A stretch of DNA of 64,000 nucleotides from Rathayibacter sp. VKM Ac-2856. GTDB taxonomy: Bacteria > Actinomycetota > Actinomycetes > Actinomycetales > Microbacteriaceae. Positions 16,638-23,925 of the stretch are shown piece by piece. Position 1 is the stretch's first letter, and each line of letters starts with the position of its first letter. The stretch lies in the NCBI RefSeq assembly GCF_013205055.1, contig NZ_JABMLF010000002.1:310001-374000 (forward strand), read 5' to 3'. Under the pieces are notes generated by a model. The model was not told the origin of the DNA, ran no database searches, and saw nothing but the letters and a program-made list of their open reading frames with translations. The position numbers and the translations under genes are program-made.

Positions 16638-17960
16638 ATGTCGACCCGACAGAACCGGCGAGCAGTGCTCGCCCTCGGCGCAGGAGGAGCGGCTCTCGCT
16701 CTCGCGCTCACCGGCTGCAGCACCGGAGGCGGCGGCGGCGATTCCGCCGACGGATCCACGCTGAGCGTGCTGATCGACAACCAGACGGCGACCGTCGAGC
16801 TCTGGGACGCGCTGAAGACGAGATTCGAGGAGGAGAACGAGGGCATCACCCTCGACATCGAGACCCGGCCGCAGGGCAGCGAGGGCGACAACCTGATCAA
16901 GACCCGCCTGGCCACCGGCGAGATGAACGACGTCTTCGCCTACAACTCCGGCTCGCTCTTCCAGGCGCTCAACCCGGACCAGAACCTCGCGCCGCTCTCG
17001 GACGAGCCCTGGGTCGACTCGCTCGACGAGGGCTTCCGCACCGTGGTCTCGACCGACGCGGACCTCTACGGCATCCCGCTGGGGCAGGCGATGGGCGGCG
17101 CGGTCCTCTACAACAAGGACGTCTACGAGTCGCTCGGTCTGACCGTGCCGAAGACCTGGGACGAGTTCATCGCGAACAGCGAGAAGATCAAGGCCGCCGG
17201 CGACGTCGCGCCGATCATCCAGACCTACGGCGACACCTGGACCTCGCAGCTCTTCGTGCTGGGCGACTTCGCAAACGTGCTCGAGCAGGACCCGGAGTGG
17301 GCGACGCAGTACACCGCCAACGAGGCCAAGTACGTGGACGAGCCCGCGCTGGCCGGCTTCGAGCACCTCCAGCAGGTCGCCGAGTCGGGTCTGGTGAACG
17401 AGGACTACGCCTCCGCCACCTACGACGACGGCGTCCGCATGGTCGCGACCGGCGAGGGCGCTCAGTACCCGATGCTGACCTTCGCGGCCGGTCCGCTGAT
17501 CCAGAACTACCCCGACTCGCTGCAGAAGGTGGGCCTGTTCCCGCTGCCCGGCGAGTCGGCCGACTCGAACCCGCTGACCGTCTGGCAGCCCAACGCGGTC
17601 TACGTGCCCAAGTCGACCGAGGGCGCGAAGCTCGAGAGCGCGAAGAAGCTGATGGCGTTCCTCGTCACTCCCGAGAGCTGCGACATCCAGAGCGAGATCG
17701 CCGCACCGCAGGGTCCGTTCGTGATCGACGGCTGCACGCTGCCCGACGACGTGCCCGCCCTGGTGTCGGACATGCAGCCCTACTTCGACAGCGGTGACAC
17801 GGGCCTCGCGCTCGAGTTCCTCTCGCCGATCAAGGGACCGGCGCTCGAGCAGATCACGGTCGCCGTCGGCTCGGGCATCACCCCCGCCGCGGAGGGTGCG
17901 CAGCAGTACGACGACGACGTCACGAAGCAGGCCAAGCAGCTCGGCCTCGACGGCTGGTGA
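16638..17960 (+). CDS. Sugar ABC transporter substrate-binding lipoprotein, family 1
   Basis: The 440-residue protein has a lipoprotein signal (basic start, ALALALTGC lipobox, Cys about 27), then a Gly/Ser spacer and a family-1 (MalE-like) binding domain, including LGQAMGGAVLYNKDVYESLG and VPKTWDEFIANSEKI. ATG 16638 is chosen over 16626 because GGAGG lies 5 nt upstream of it. It is membrane-anchored and captures an oligosaccharide, probably a rhamnose-containing glycoside given the divergent GH78 gene. It is followed by a hairpin and two permease genes; no ATPase is encoded, so a shared MsiK-type ATPase elsewhere is expected, as is common in actinobacteria. Confidence 0.92.
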   Translation: MSTRQNRRAVLALGAGGAALALALTGCSTGGGGGDSADGSTLSVLIDNQTATVELWDALKTRFEEENEGITLDIETRPQGSEGDNLIKTRLATGEMNDVFAYNSGSLFQALNPDQNLAPLSDEPWVDSLDEGFRTVVSTDADLYGIPLGQAMGGAVLYNKDVYESLGLTVPKTWDEFIANSEKIKAAGDVAPIIQTYGDTWTSQLFVLGDFANVLEQDPEWATQYTANEAKYVDEPALAGFEHLQQVAESGLVNEDYASATYDDGVRMVATGEGAQYPMLTFAAGPLIQNYPDSLQKVGLFPLPGESADSNPLTVWQPNAVYVPKSTEGAKLESAKKLMAFLVTPESCDIQSEIAAPQGPFVIDGCTLPDDVPALVSDMQPYFDSGDTGLALEFLSPIKGPALEQITVAVGSGITPAAEGAQQYDDDVTKQAKQLGLDGW

Positions 17961-17966
17961 GCCTCC

Positions 17967-18004
17967 GGGGGCTCGAGCGGGGGCACCCCTCCGCTCGCGC
18001 CCCC
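17967..18004 (+). terminator. Hairpin between binding-protein and permease genes
   Basis: GGGGGC pairs with GCCCCC and CGAGCGG with CCGCTCG around a short loop. No U-tract. Such hairpins usually act as partial terminators or 3'-end stabilisers that keep binding-protein mRNA in excess over permease mRNA. Confidence 0.55.
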
Positions 18005-18054
18005 TCGGCCCTCCCCCTCCCCTCACCCCGCACCGGCCGATCGACGGAGATCTG

Positions 18055-18990
18055 ATGACCGCAACGATGGAGAAGCGCCCGGCTCGGCGCTCCGACCCCT
18101 CCCGCTCCCCCGAGCCGACGACGCGGCGCCGGGCGATGAAGAGCCCGTACCCGACCTGGTTCTACCTGCCGGCCGGCGTCTTCTACGTGGTCCTCTTCCT
18201 GGTCCCGACGGTCGCCTCGCTCTACTTCTCCCTCACCCGCTGGACGCTCTTCGACTCGACCTTCATCGGCTTCGAGAACTTCGTCGAGTTCTTCCAGGAC
18301 CCGGCGCTCACCACCGGCTTCGTCAACACCTTCATCTACGCCGCGATCACCTCCGGGTTGAAGATCGTGCTCGGACTCGCCCTCGGCGTGCTGCTGAGCT
18401 CGCAGATCATCGGCCGCGGCTTCCTCCGCAGCGTCGTGTTCTTCCCGGTCCTCGTCTCGACGATCGGCATCGGCATCACCTTCAAGGTGCTGCTCGACCC
18501 GTTCGACGGCCTGGTCAACCAGGGCCTCGCGACGATCGGCCTCACCGGACCGGGCTGGCTGACCGACCCGCAGTGGGCGCTCCTCTCGGTCGCACTCGTC
18601 GACGTCTGGAAGGGCGTCGGACTCGCGACGCTCATCTACATCGCCGGCATCGTCGCCATCCCGCAGGACTACTTCGAGGCCGCCCGCGTCGACGGCGCCG
18701 GCGCCTGGCACAACTTCCGGCACATCACACTGCCGCTGCTGCGTCCCGCGACCGTGACGGTCATCCTCCTCTCCCTGATCGGCGGACTGCGCTCGTTCGA
18801 TCTGATCTGGGCGATGACCAAGGGCGGGCCCGGCTTCACCAGCGACGTGGTCGCCTCGGTCATCTACAAGCAGTACCAGGCCGGCTTCTACGGGCTCTCG
18901 ACCGCCGGCAACGTCATCCTCTTCCTCGTCGTCGCAGCGCTGATCTTCCCGCTCTCGGCCTGGCTCAACCGGAAGGACAAGGAGCTGTGA
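18055..18990 (+). CDS. Sugar ABC transporter permease (MalF-like)
   Basis: The 311-residue protein has a charged N-terminal tail of about 45 residues and six hydrophobic helices. The EAA loop (EAARVDGAGAWHNFRHITLP) near residue 215 contacts the ATPase. GGAGA 4 nt before ATG 18055 sets the start. It overlaps the second permease by GTGA. It forms the heteromeric channel of the rhamnoside importer. Confidence 0.92.
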   Translation: MTATMEKRPARRSDPSRSPEPTTRRRAMKSPYPTWFYLPAGVFYVVLFLVPTVASLYFSLTRWTLFDSTFIGFENFVEFFQDPALTTGFVNTFIYAAITSGLKIVLGLALGVLLSSQIIGRGFLRSVVFFPVLVSTIGIGITFKVLLDPFDGLVNQGLATIGLTGPGWLTDPQWALLSVALVDVWKGVGLATLIYIAGIVAIPQDYFEAARVDGAGAWHNFRHITLPLLRPATVTVILLSLIGGLRSFDLIWAMTKGGPGFTSDVVASVIYKQYQAGFYGLSTAGNVILFLVVAALIFPLSAWLNRKDKEL

Positions 18991-19910
18991 CCACCACGCC
19001 GCTCACTCCCGCCCCGCTCTCGCCGACCCCGCTCGAGGACGACCCGCTGCGCGCGAAGGTGCGCCAGCGCGGTGTCGGCCGCGGCTCCCGGGCCTGGCGC
19101 TACGGCGGCGGCATCGCCGCGATCGTCCTCGCCGTGATCGTCTTCATCGTCCCCTTCCTCTTCATCGTGCTCACCGCCGCGAAGACGCAGCAGGAGTCGT
19201 CGCTGCTCGGCTTCACGCTGCCGACCGAGTGGGTGTTCCTCGAGAACCTGCAGGAGGTGGTCTCGGCCCGGAACTTCGTGCTGCTGCGGGCCTTCGCGAA
19301 CAGCGCGATCCTCACGATCGTCTCCGTCACGGTGATGGTGGTCCTCGCCGCGATGGTCGGCTACGTCCTCCAGCGCCGCCGGTCGAAGTGGAACCCGCTC
19401 GTCAACGGCTTCGTCCTCGCCGGCCTGATCATCCCGCCCGCCGTCGTCCCGACGATCTGGGTGCTGCAGGGCCTCGAGCTCTTCAAGACCCTCCCCGGCC
19501 TGATCGCGGTGCACGTCGCCTTCGGCCTCTCTTTCTGCATCCTCCTGTTCCGCGCCTTCGTCTCGACGATCCCCCGCGAGCTGGACGAGGCGGCGACCAT
19601 CGACGGCGCCGGGCCCTTCCGCCTGTTCTTCACCGTCGTGCTGCCGCTGCTGAAGCCGGTGATCGTGACGGTGATCGTCGTGCAGGCCGTGACGGTGTTC
19701 AACGACTTCACCTACGCGCTGTACTTCCTGCCGGGCGACGACAACGCGACCGTGCAGCTCACGCTCTACAACTTCTCCTCGCAGTCGGTCTCGTCCTGGA
19801 ACCTCCTCTTCATGGACGTCCTGCTCATCACGATCCCGCCGCTGGTGATGTACATCTTCTTCAACCGCCAGATCGTCGCCGGCATGACCTCCGGAGCGGT
19901 CAAGGGCTGA
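18987..19910 (+). CDS. Sugar ABC transporter permease (MalG-like)
   Basis: The 307-residue protein starts at a GTG overlapping the previous stop. Six helices; the EAA loop is DEAATIDGAGPFRLFFTVVLP near residue 200. The C-terminal FNRQIVAGMTSGAVKG ending is typical of MalG-like subunits. It is the last gene of the importer operon and is followed by a large hairpin at 19944. Confidence 0.92.
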   Translation: MTTTPLTPAPLSPTPLEDDPLRAKVRQRGVGRGSRAWRYGGGIAAIVLAVIVFIVPFLFIVLTAAKTQQESSLLGFTLPTEWVFLENLQEVVSARNFVLLRAFANSAILTIVSVTVMVVLAAMVGYVLQRRRSKWNPLVNGFVLAGLIIPPAVVPTIWVLQGLELFKTLPGLIAVHVAFGLSFCILLFRAFVSTIPRELDEAATIDGAGPFRLFFTVVLPLLKPVIVTVIVVQAVTVFNDFTYALYFLPGDDNATVQLTLYNFSSQSVSSWNLLFMDVLLITIPPLVMYIFFNRQIVAGMTSGAVKG

Positions 19911-19943
19911 GGCGGGCCGCCTCGACCGCCGCGCCGTTCCGGA

Positions 19944-19990
19944 GCCGCCGTCGAACTCCTCCCGCTCCACCGGGAGAGGTTCGGCGGCGG
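19944..19990 (+). terminator. Terminator-like hairpin after rhamnoside importer
   Basis: A nested stem: GCCGCCG with CGGCGGC, GAAC with GTTC, and CTCCCG with CGGGAG around a CTCCAC loop, 34 bp after the last stop codon. No U-tract. Confidence 0.6.
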
Positions 19991-20363
19991 TTCCGCCGTG
20001 GGGCGCGAAGCGGCTCGACGTCGAAGGTCGAGTTTCGAAGTCCGGCCTCCGCCCTTTCCGTCGTGCCGCAGTGTCTTCCCGCGGAGCCCCGCTGCCATAT
20101 ACGTATGCCGTGTCTCGCGCCAGATTCATCACTGGGTGATGAGCATCGAGGCGGTCGCTCGGCGCCGCAGAAGGACCTGTCTACCAACGGAGTCGGCAGG
20201 ACGAGCAACTGGCGGACGCCTGTACAGGCGCGGATCGCGTTGGATCACCGGCGACGATGATGCGCCCCACGGAGTGAGGCCTCTCTTCGTGACGAACCGT
20301 TCAGCCCCCGTCGCAGGGGCGTCGAATGCAACGTCGGGCGCCATCGCACTCAGACCAGCCGTT
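19991..20363. other. Intergenic stretch with two palindromes, no gene seen
   Basis: No credible coding frame. It contains TCATCAC-TGG-GTGATGA (20126-20142, perfect 7-bp arms), a 14-bp perfect palindrome cgcctgtacaggcg (20217-20230) and an AT-rich patch (atatacgtat, about 20098). These could be promoter and operator elements for the cassette that follows. Confidence 0.5.
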
Positions 20364-20458
20364 CGACCCTCCTACTCTTCACCGTGAACCGCAGAGAGCG
20401 GAAACCGAACGGTCTTCTCAAGCTCGAAGACGTCGGTCATGAGGTCACAAAGGAGTGC
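20364..20458 (+). promoter_or_regulatory. Conserved leader with stem-loop, copy A
   Basis: Homologous to 22004-22099. Over the last 72 bp (20387-20458) I count 64 identities without gaps. It contains a hairpin (20404-20437: GTCTTC pairs with GAAGAC around loop TCAAGCTC, extended by ACCGA with TCGGT) and ends with AAGGAG. A shared 5' control region, possibly an attenuator or protein-binding RNA element. Confidence 0.7.
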
Positions 20459-20469
20459 ACAGAGTAATC

Positions 20470-21345
20470 ATGCGAACAAGGTCAAGAACGTGTCCCACAA
20501 TCGTTGTGTCGAGCTTGGTCGCTGCGGCGGTCGTCATTGCAGCGGCGAGTCCCGCTCAAGCGATGTCGAAAATCGAGAGCAGTGATCAGATGTCATCGGC
20601 CGCGATCACCACCGAGGCTGTTCCCGAGACGAACACGGTCGTGACAGACGCCGGAGTGTATGCGGCGGGCATCACTCTCCCTGGCGAGGTGTCGTCTTCC
20701 GCACTGGTCGACCCGGACACTCTTCCGGACGGCCTCTTCGTCGGCTCGGACGAACCGGTCCTGACGACCACCCTCGAGGACGCGGTGATCAGCAGCTATC
20801 CGACGGACAAGGGCACGCAGACCTTGATCAGGGTCGACTCAGCCGCAGCGGCTCACGAGTACCGCTTCCCCCTCTCGCTTCCAGCCGGAGCGAAGGCGAC
20901 GGTCGAGCCGGACGGTTCGGTCGCGGTCCGCTTGCCCGAGGGCGATCTGGTCGGTGGCTATCAGACCCCATGGGCGTATGACGCCCTCGGCCGTACTGTC
21001 GCCACGAGCTTCTCCTTGGACGGGGATACTCTCATCCAGACCGTGGCGTTCGACGAGGCGACGGCATTCCCGGTGATCGCCGATCCGAGTGACGCCTGGG
21101 GGTGGACGCAATGCCTCGCCGTAGTGGCCGGCGAAATCGCCCTCAATGCTAATCTCGCGGGTAAGATCGCGAAGTTGGCGTCGAGATTCGGCACCATTCA
21201 AAAGGCCATGGAAGTGATCTACCGCGCGTGGAAGACTTCATCCAATGCTGACAAGAAGCGGCAAGCGATCATCGATGCCGTCGGCGATCTGGCAGCGGAA
21301 GTGACCGGAGTGGCCGCGATCAAGGCGGCCTGCATTGACTCGTAA
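20470..21345 (+). CDS. Secreted protein of unknown function, candidate peptide-effector precursor
   Basis: About 291 residues. Sec signal peptide (basic start, SSLVAAAVVIAAASPAQA, cleavage after AQA at about residue 31). The central 170 residues resemble a prodomain: a beta-rich region ending in FDEATAFPVIADPSDAWGW. The C-terminal 75 residues are predicted helical, contain two Cys (WTQCLAVV, KAACIDS) and are basic in part (KTSSNADKKRQ). PV-x-ADP motifs occur before small C-terminal domains in other actinobacterial exported proteins, by memory. ATG 20470 is 14 nt from AAGGAG; a GTG at 20455 overlaps the ribosome site and is rejected. It overlaps the next small gene by 11 bp. GC is lower than its neighbours. 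An effector or bacteriocin role is inference. Confidence 0.6.
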   Translation: MRTRSRTCPTIVVSSLVAAAVVIAAASPAQAMSKIESSDQMSSAAITTEAVPETNTVVTDAGVYAAGITLPGEVSSSALVDPDTLPDGLFVGSDEPVLTTTLEDAVISSYPTDKGTQTLIRVDSAAAAHEYRFPLSLPAGAKATVEPDGSVAVRLPEGDLVGGYQTPWAYDALGRTVATSFSLDGDTLIQTVAFDEATAFPVIADPSDAWGWTQCLAVVAGEIALNANLAGKIAKLASRFGTIQKAMEVIYRAWKTSSNADKKRQAIIDAVGDLAAEVTGVAAIKAACIDS

Positions 21346-21514
21346 GAACGACGCGGGCGTTTCGACTCCGCTCGTCGGCTTCACGACCGGCAGCCTGTTC
21401 GTGTGGATCGCCGCCACCGAGAACCGCCCGGCGTGGTGGATCATCCTCACCGCGATCATGCTGCTCCTGACTGGATACAGCACGTTCGTCGATTTCCACC
21501 GGCGGGGGAAGTAG
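21335..21514 (+). CDS. 59-residue two-helix membrane protein (family copy 1, intact)
   Basis: Begins at TTG 21335, overlapping the end of the secreted-protein gene. The sequence starts TRKNDAGVSTPLVGFTTGSL; helices at about 12-28 and 34-52, with WW at the start of the second, then a basic end (DFHRRGK). It aligns without gaps to the 59-residue protein at 22681-22860: shared FT, FV, AA, P-x-WW, LLLTG, S-x-F-x-D and RRG. Four copies of this family lie within 1.5 kb. Size, topology and linkage to a secreted protein resemble immunity proteins, but this is inference. Confidence 0.65.
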   Translation: MTRKNDAGVSTPLVGFTTGSLFVWIAATENRPAWWIILTAIMLLLTGYSTFVDFHRRGK

Positions 21515-21522
21515 AACCTTCG

Positions 21523-21624
21523 ATGCTCCGACCGGAAGAGAAAGCAGAAGAGTGTCGTGCAAGCCGTCGGCTCTTCTCCGTCGGAAGCGACCGGTGTCAT
21601 CGCTCGCGAGCAGGTCTGCTGTGA
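21523..21624 (+). CDS. Possible 33-residue Cys-containing peptide, copy A
   Basis: The ORF MLRPEEKAEECRASRRLFSV... ends in a TGA overlapping the GTG of the next member (TGTGA). The second cassette has a homologous ORF of identical length at 22583-22684; both keep EKAEEC, RRLF and DRC-x-RS-x-AG. Several differences are synonymous. Its ribosome site is weak (GGGGGAAG, about 15 nt upstream). It may be a translated coupling peptide, a true small protein or a chance conserved spacer. Confidence 0.35.
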   Translation: MLRPEEKAEECRASRRLFSVGSDRCHRSRAGLL

Positions 21625-21801
21625 CTCCTGAGAACCAGGACGGGTTGCCGTACTCGCTGGTCATGTTCACCAAGGGGGACGGTCTTCGTGTTCTCCGGGG
21701 TCGCCGCGTGCAATCCGACGTGGTGGATCGCCCTCGCCGCGATCAGCCTCCTCGAGGCCGTCTTCGGCGCTTTCGGTGACTTCGCGCGGCGGGGACGCTA
21801 G
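21621..21801 (+). pseudogene. Two-helix membrane protein, frameshifted (family copy 2)
   Basis: It starts GTG ACT CCT GAG (VTPENQDGLPYSLVMFT) and the family pattern then continues in another frame: FVFSGVAACNPTWWIALAAI to GDFARRGR and a TAG. The whole unit is 181 bp against 180 bp for the intact copy at 22681, so a single inserted base, probably in the G-run at about 21674-21678, breaks it. A sequencing error or programmed frameshift is possible. Confidence 0.65.
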
Positions 21802-22003
21802 AGCCACTGTCGCCCCCTTGCTCGAGTAGGCCACCGATCGAGTGAGACATTCCACCCACGTCCCACAACAGCGGCCAGAGCGGGCCGGTTGTGACGGTCG
21901 CTCTGCCCGCTTTCCGCGTCGGGCCGCCCCACAACGAAGCTCTCGCCTCCCGTCGCCTCGGGTCGAGTGCCGCGTCCCGCGCCACCGCCTCGAGAGCAGC
22001 CGA
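21802..22003. other. Intergenic stretch between cassettes
   Basis: About 200 bp without a convincing gene. Short dyads only (e.g. around the agcgggccggttgtgacgg segment). No clear promoter hexamers were recognised. Confidence 0.4.
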
Positions 22004-22099
22004 CGAATCCTCCTGCCCTTCGTCGCCAACCGCAGAGCGCGGATACGGACCGGTCTTCTCAAGCTCGAAGACACCGGTCATCACGTCACAAAGGAGTGC
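22004..22099 (+). promoter_or_regulatory. Conserved leader with stem-loop, copy B
   Basis: Second copy of the leader at 20364. The hairpin at 22048-22079 pairs GACCGGTCTTC with GAAGAC-AC-ACCGGTC-type sequence around the identical loop TCAAGCTC. The basal stem differs from copy A yet still pairs, which favours a selected RNA structure. AAAGGAG (22090-22096) lies 8 nt before the ATG at 22105. Confidence 0.7.
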
Positions 22100-22104
22100 T
22101 TGAA

Positions 22105-22443
22105 ATGACTGCAGTGGCAGGCGCCCTCACGAAAGCCCCGGCAGGCCTAGCTCTGGGCGCAGCCGCCGTCTTTCTCGGGCTCATGGGGTCGTTGAGCTTC
22201 GCGCTGGCGACGGATGAAGACGTCGTACTTCCCGGGATGCTCGCTGCACAATCGACGACGGAGAACGGACTGCCCGCGCTCATGGTGGAGCCGAATCCCG
22301 CCGGAATGCTGTCCGCTGTGCTCGCGATCGCTCTCGCATACACGGTTGCCGCGTCGGTGATCCTGAACCGTTCATCGACACGGTCGGCTCGTCGCGCTCC
22401 TTCTCGGACCGGTCGAGCGCACGACCGAGGAGGACTGCTGTGA
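22105..22443 (+). CDS. Two-helix membrane protein of unknown function, 112 residues
   Basis: Strong AAAGGAG 8 nt before the ATG. Hydrophobic helices at about 14-34 (LALGAAAVFLGLMGSLSFALA) and 69-88 (MLSAVLAIALAYTVAASVIL), separated by a loop of about 34 residues that would be extracytoplasmic; the tail is Arg/Ser-rich. It takes the place of the secreted protein in the second cassette, behind the same leader. Its last codons overlap the next member's GTG (CTGTGA). No family recognised. Confidence 0.65.
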   Translation: MTAVAGALTKAPAGLALGAAAVFLGLMGSLSFALATDEDVVLPGMLAAQSTTENGLPALMVEPNPAGMLSAVLAIALAYTVAASVILNRSSTRSARRAPSRTGRAHDRGGLL

Positions 22444-22595
22444 CTCGTGGGAACCAGACGGGCGTGTCCACTCCACTCGTCGGTCTCACGGCCAGCAGCC
22501 CGTTCGTCTTCATCGCCGCTACCGAGAATCGACCGCCGTGCTCGATCACCATCGCCGCAACGATGGGGAAGGAGAATCACCGATGCATCAGCTAG
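22440..22595 (+). pseudogene. Two-helix membrane protein, degenerate (family copy 3)
   Basis: VTRGNQTGVSTPLVGLTASS and then FVFIAATENRP match copy 1 closely. After that the second helix is lost: the WW...LLLTG segment is replaced by CSITIAATMGKENHRCIS and a TAG at residue 52. The replacement contains AAGGAG, which can serve the next ORF. Probably non-functional as a membrane protein, or remodelled into a translation-initiation region. Confidence 0.6.
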
Positions 22596-22684
22596 GAGAG
22601 AAGGCCGAAGAGTGTCCTGAGGGCCGTCGGCTTTTCTGCGATGGAGCGGACCGGTGTGATCGTTCGCAGGCGGGTTCGCTGTGA
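22583..22684 (+). CDS. Possible 33-residue Cys-containing peptide, copy B
   Basis: MHQLGEKAEECPEGRRLFCD..., same length as the ORF at 21523-21624, with the stop overlapping the next GTG. Here a good AAGGAG lies 8 nt upstream of the ATG (22571-22576), which makes translation more likely than for copy A. Four Cys (residues about 11, 19, 25 and one other) may bind metal. Function unknown. Confidence 0.4.
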   Translation: MHQLGEKAEECPEGRRLFCDGADRCDRSQAGSL

Positions 22685-22860
22685 CCCCGGAGGATCGAGG
22701 CGGGTTCTCGGCCTCGCTGATCCTGTTCACGATGGCGACGGGCTTCGTGTTCGCCACGGCGGCCTCGTGCATGCCGAGATGGTGGATGGCCCTCGCTGCG
22801 ATCAGTCTCCTCTTGACCGGCTTCAGCGCTTTCAGCGACGTCCGCCGGCGGGGCCGGTGA
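22681..22860 (+). CDS. 59-residue two-helix membrane protein (family copy 4, intact)
   Basis: GTG start coupled to the preceding stop. VTPEDRGGFSASLILFTMAT opens it; helices at about 10-28 and 34-52 with WW at the start of helix 2 (CMPRWWMALAAISLLLTGFS), ending DVRRRGR. Gap-free alignment with copy 1 at 21335. It is the last gene of the second cassette. Confidence 0.7.
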   Translation: MTPEDRGGFSASLILFTMATGFVFATAASCMPRWWMALAAISLLLTGFSAFSDVRRRGR

Positions 22861-22941
22861 GAGGTCGCGGAACGATCGGACCGGCGGATCGGGTGAACCG
22901 CTGCCGGAGGCGGCGCTCTTCCCCGGCATGATCCGAGGCGG

Positions 22942-23376
22942 TCACGCGCCGATCAGGCCCTCCTCCCCATCGGCCGGGCGCTCCGGTGATGGACGCCGCT
23001 CGGTCCAGCGGGCGACGTCCGCCGGGGGCTCGGTCACGGGGAGATCCGATGGGCCGACGAGGCGGCGCAGCCAGGGCGCGCGGCGCGAACGGGTCAGGGC
23101 CGTCCGCCAGCGGACGTCGACCACTGCGCGCTGCAGCGGGTCGATCGGCTGAAGGACGTCGTCGATCCGCTCCTCGATCCGCACGAGCGGCGGGCGGACG
23201 AGGTGGAGGCGACGGCCGGGGTCGCCGACCGGACCGGCCCGGCCGGCCCGGGTGCGCAGCTGCTGCTCGCACTGCTCCGGGTCGCGGGCCGACCAGGCGC
23301 TGACCTCGACCCGGCCGTCGGGCAGGGCGAAGCGCTCGGTGATCCGCAGCGGGAGCTCGTCGTGGGGGTGGGTCAT
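22942..23376 (-). CDS. Hypothetical protein, 144 residues
   Basis: MTHPHDELPLRITERFALPD starts at 23376, with GGAAGG 8 nt upstream. The N-terminal half looks like a beta-rich domain (ITERFALPDGRVEVSAWSARD); the rest is Arg/Pro-rich. It is convergent with the mini-protein cassettes. No family recognised. The longer upstream extension lacks a ribosome site. Confidence 0.55.
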   Translation of the reverse strand: MTHPHDELPLRITERFALPDGRVEVSAWSARDPEQCEQQLRTRAGRAGPVGDPGRRLHLVRPPLVRIEERIDDVLQPIDPLQRAVVDVRWRTALTRSRRAPWLRRLVGPSDLPVTEPPADVARWTERRPSPERPADGEEGLIGA

Positions 23377-23925
23377 CGCGCATGCCTTCCGGTGGAGGGC
23401 GGCGAGCGGCGGAGGAGAGTCGGGCGCTCGGCCCTGCAGCAAGGAGAGTATTGCTCAGGTCCGTACCGCCGAGAGGCGGAGGCGCTGACTGTGGAGAGAC
23501 GGCGCTGAAGTGCACGTGGGGAGGGGTGCTGCCCTTCGCGCCGGACCGGTCGAGGGCCGCCGGAGCGCGCGATCGAAGGCCGAGGCCTTCCGAGGAGGAT
23601 CGCCGACGCGACTGCGTGACACCGGTGCCTGCGCGTGGATCTCGATACGCCCGCTGCGCGGGCTACTCGATCAGCATGGAGGGGCCCGCCGCGCGGGTCC
23701 GCGATCAATACGGACGGGCCCGCTGCGCGAGGCCGCGATCAGCACGGACAGGCCTGTTGCGCGGGGCCGCGATCAGCATGAAGGGGCCCGCCGCGCGGGG
23801 CCGCGATCAGCATGAAGGGGCCCGCCGCGCGGGTCCGCGATCCGCAGGGGTCCGGCCGGTCATGCTGGTCGAGCAGCCCCGGAGGGGCGTATCGAGACCC
23901 GCCGATTCCGGTGGGCGGACGGACC
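23377..23925. other. Gene-free stretch with repeats
   Basis: About 550 bp between two minus-strand genes. It contains half-copies of the palindromic element (23637-23679 and 23861-23902) and a 34-bp tandem repeat between them. The open frames here are translations of the repeats. Confidence 0.6.
23669..23838. repeat. 34-bp tandem repeat, five units
   Basis: Five contiguous units of exactly 34 bp, consensus gatcagcatgaaggggcccg followed by ccgcgcggggccgc. Units 4 and 5 are nearly identical; units 2 and 3 are more diverged. The unit resembles the half-palindrome next to it (cgcgggctactcgatcagca), so the array probably grew from that element. Confidence 0.85.

Noticed and set aside
20455-20469. 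GTG at 20455 as start of the secreted protein
   Set aside because: It overlaps the AAGGAG ribosome site; ATG 20470 gives a normal signal peptide start.
23669-23838. Possible CRISPR array
   Set aside because: The 34-bp units are contiguous with no unique spacers, and no cas genes are present.
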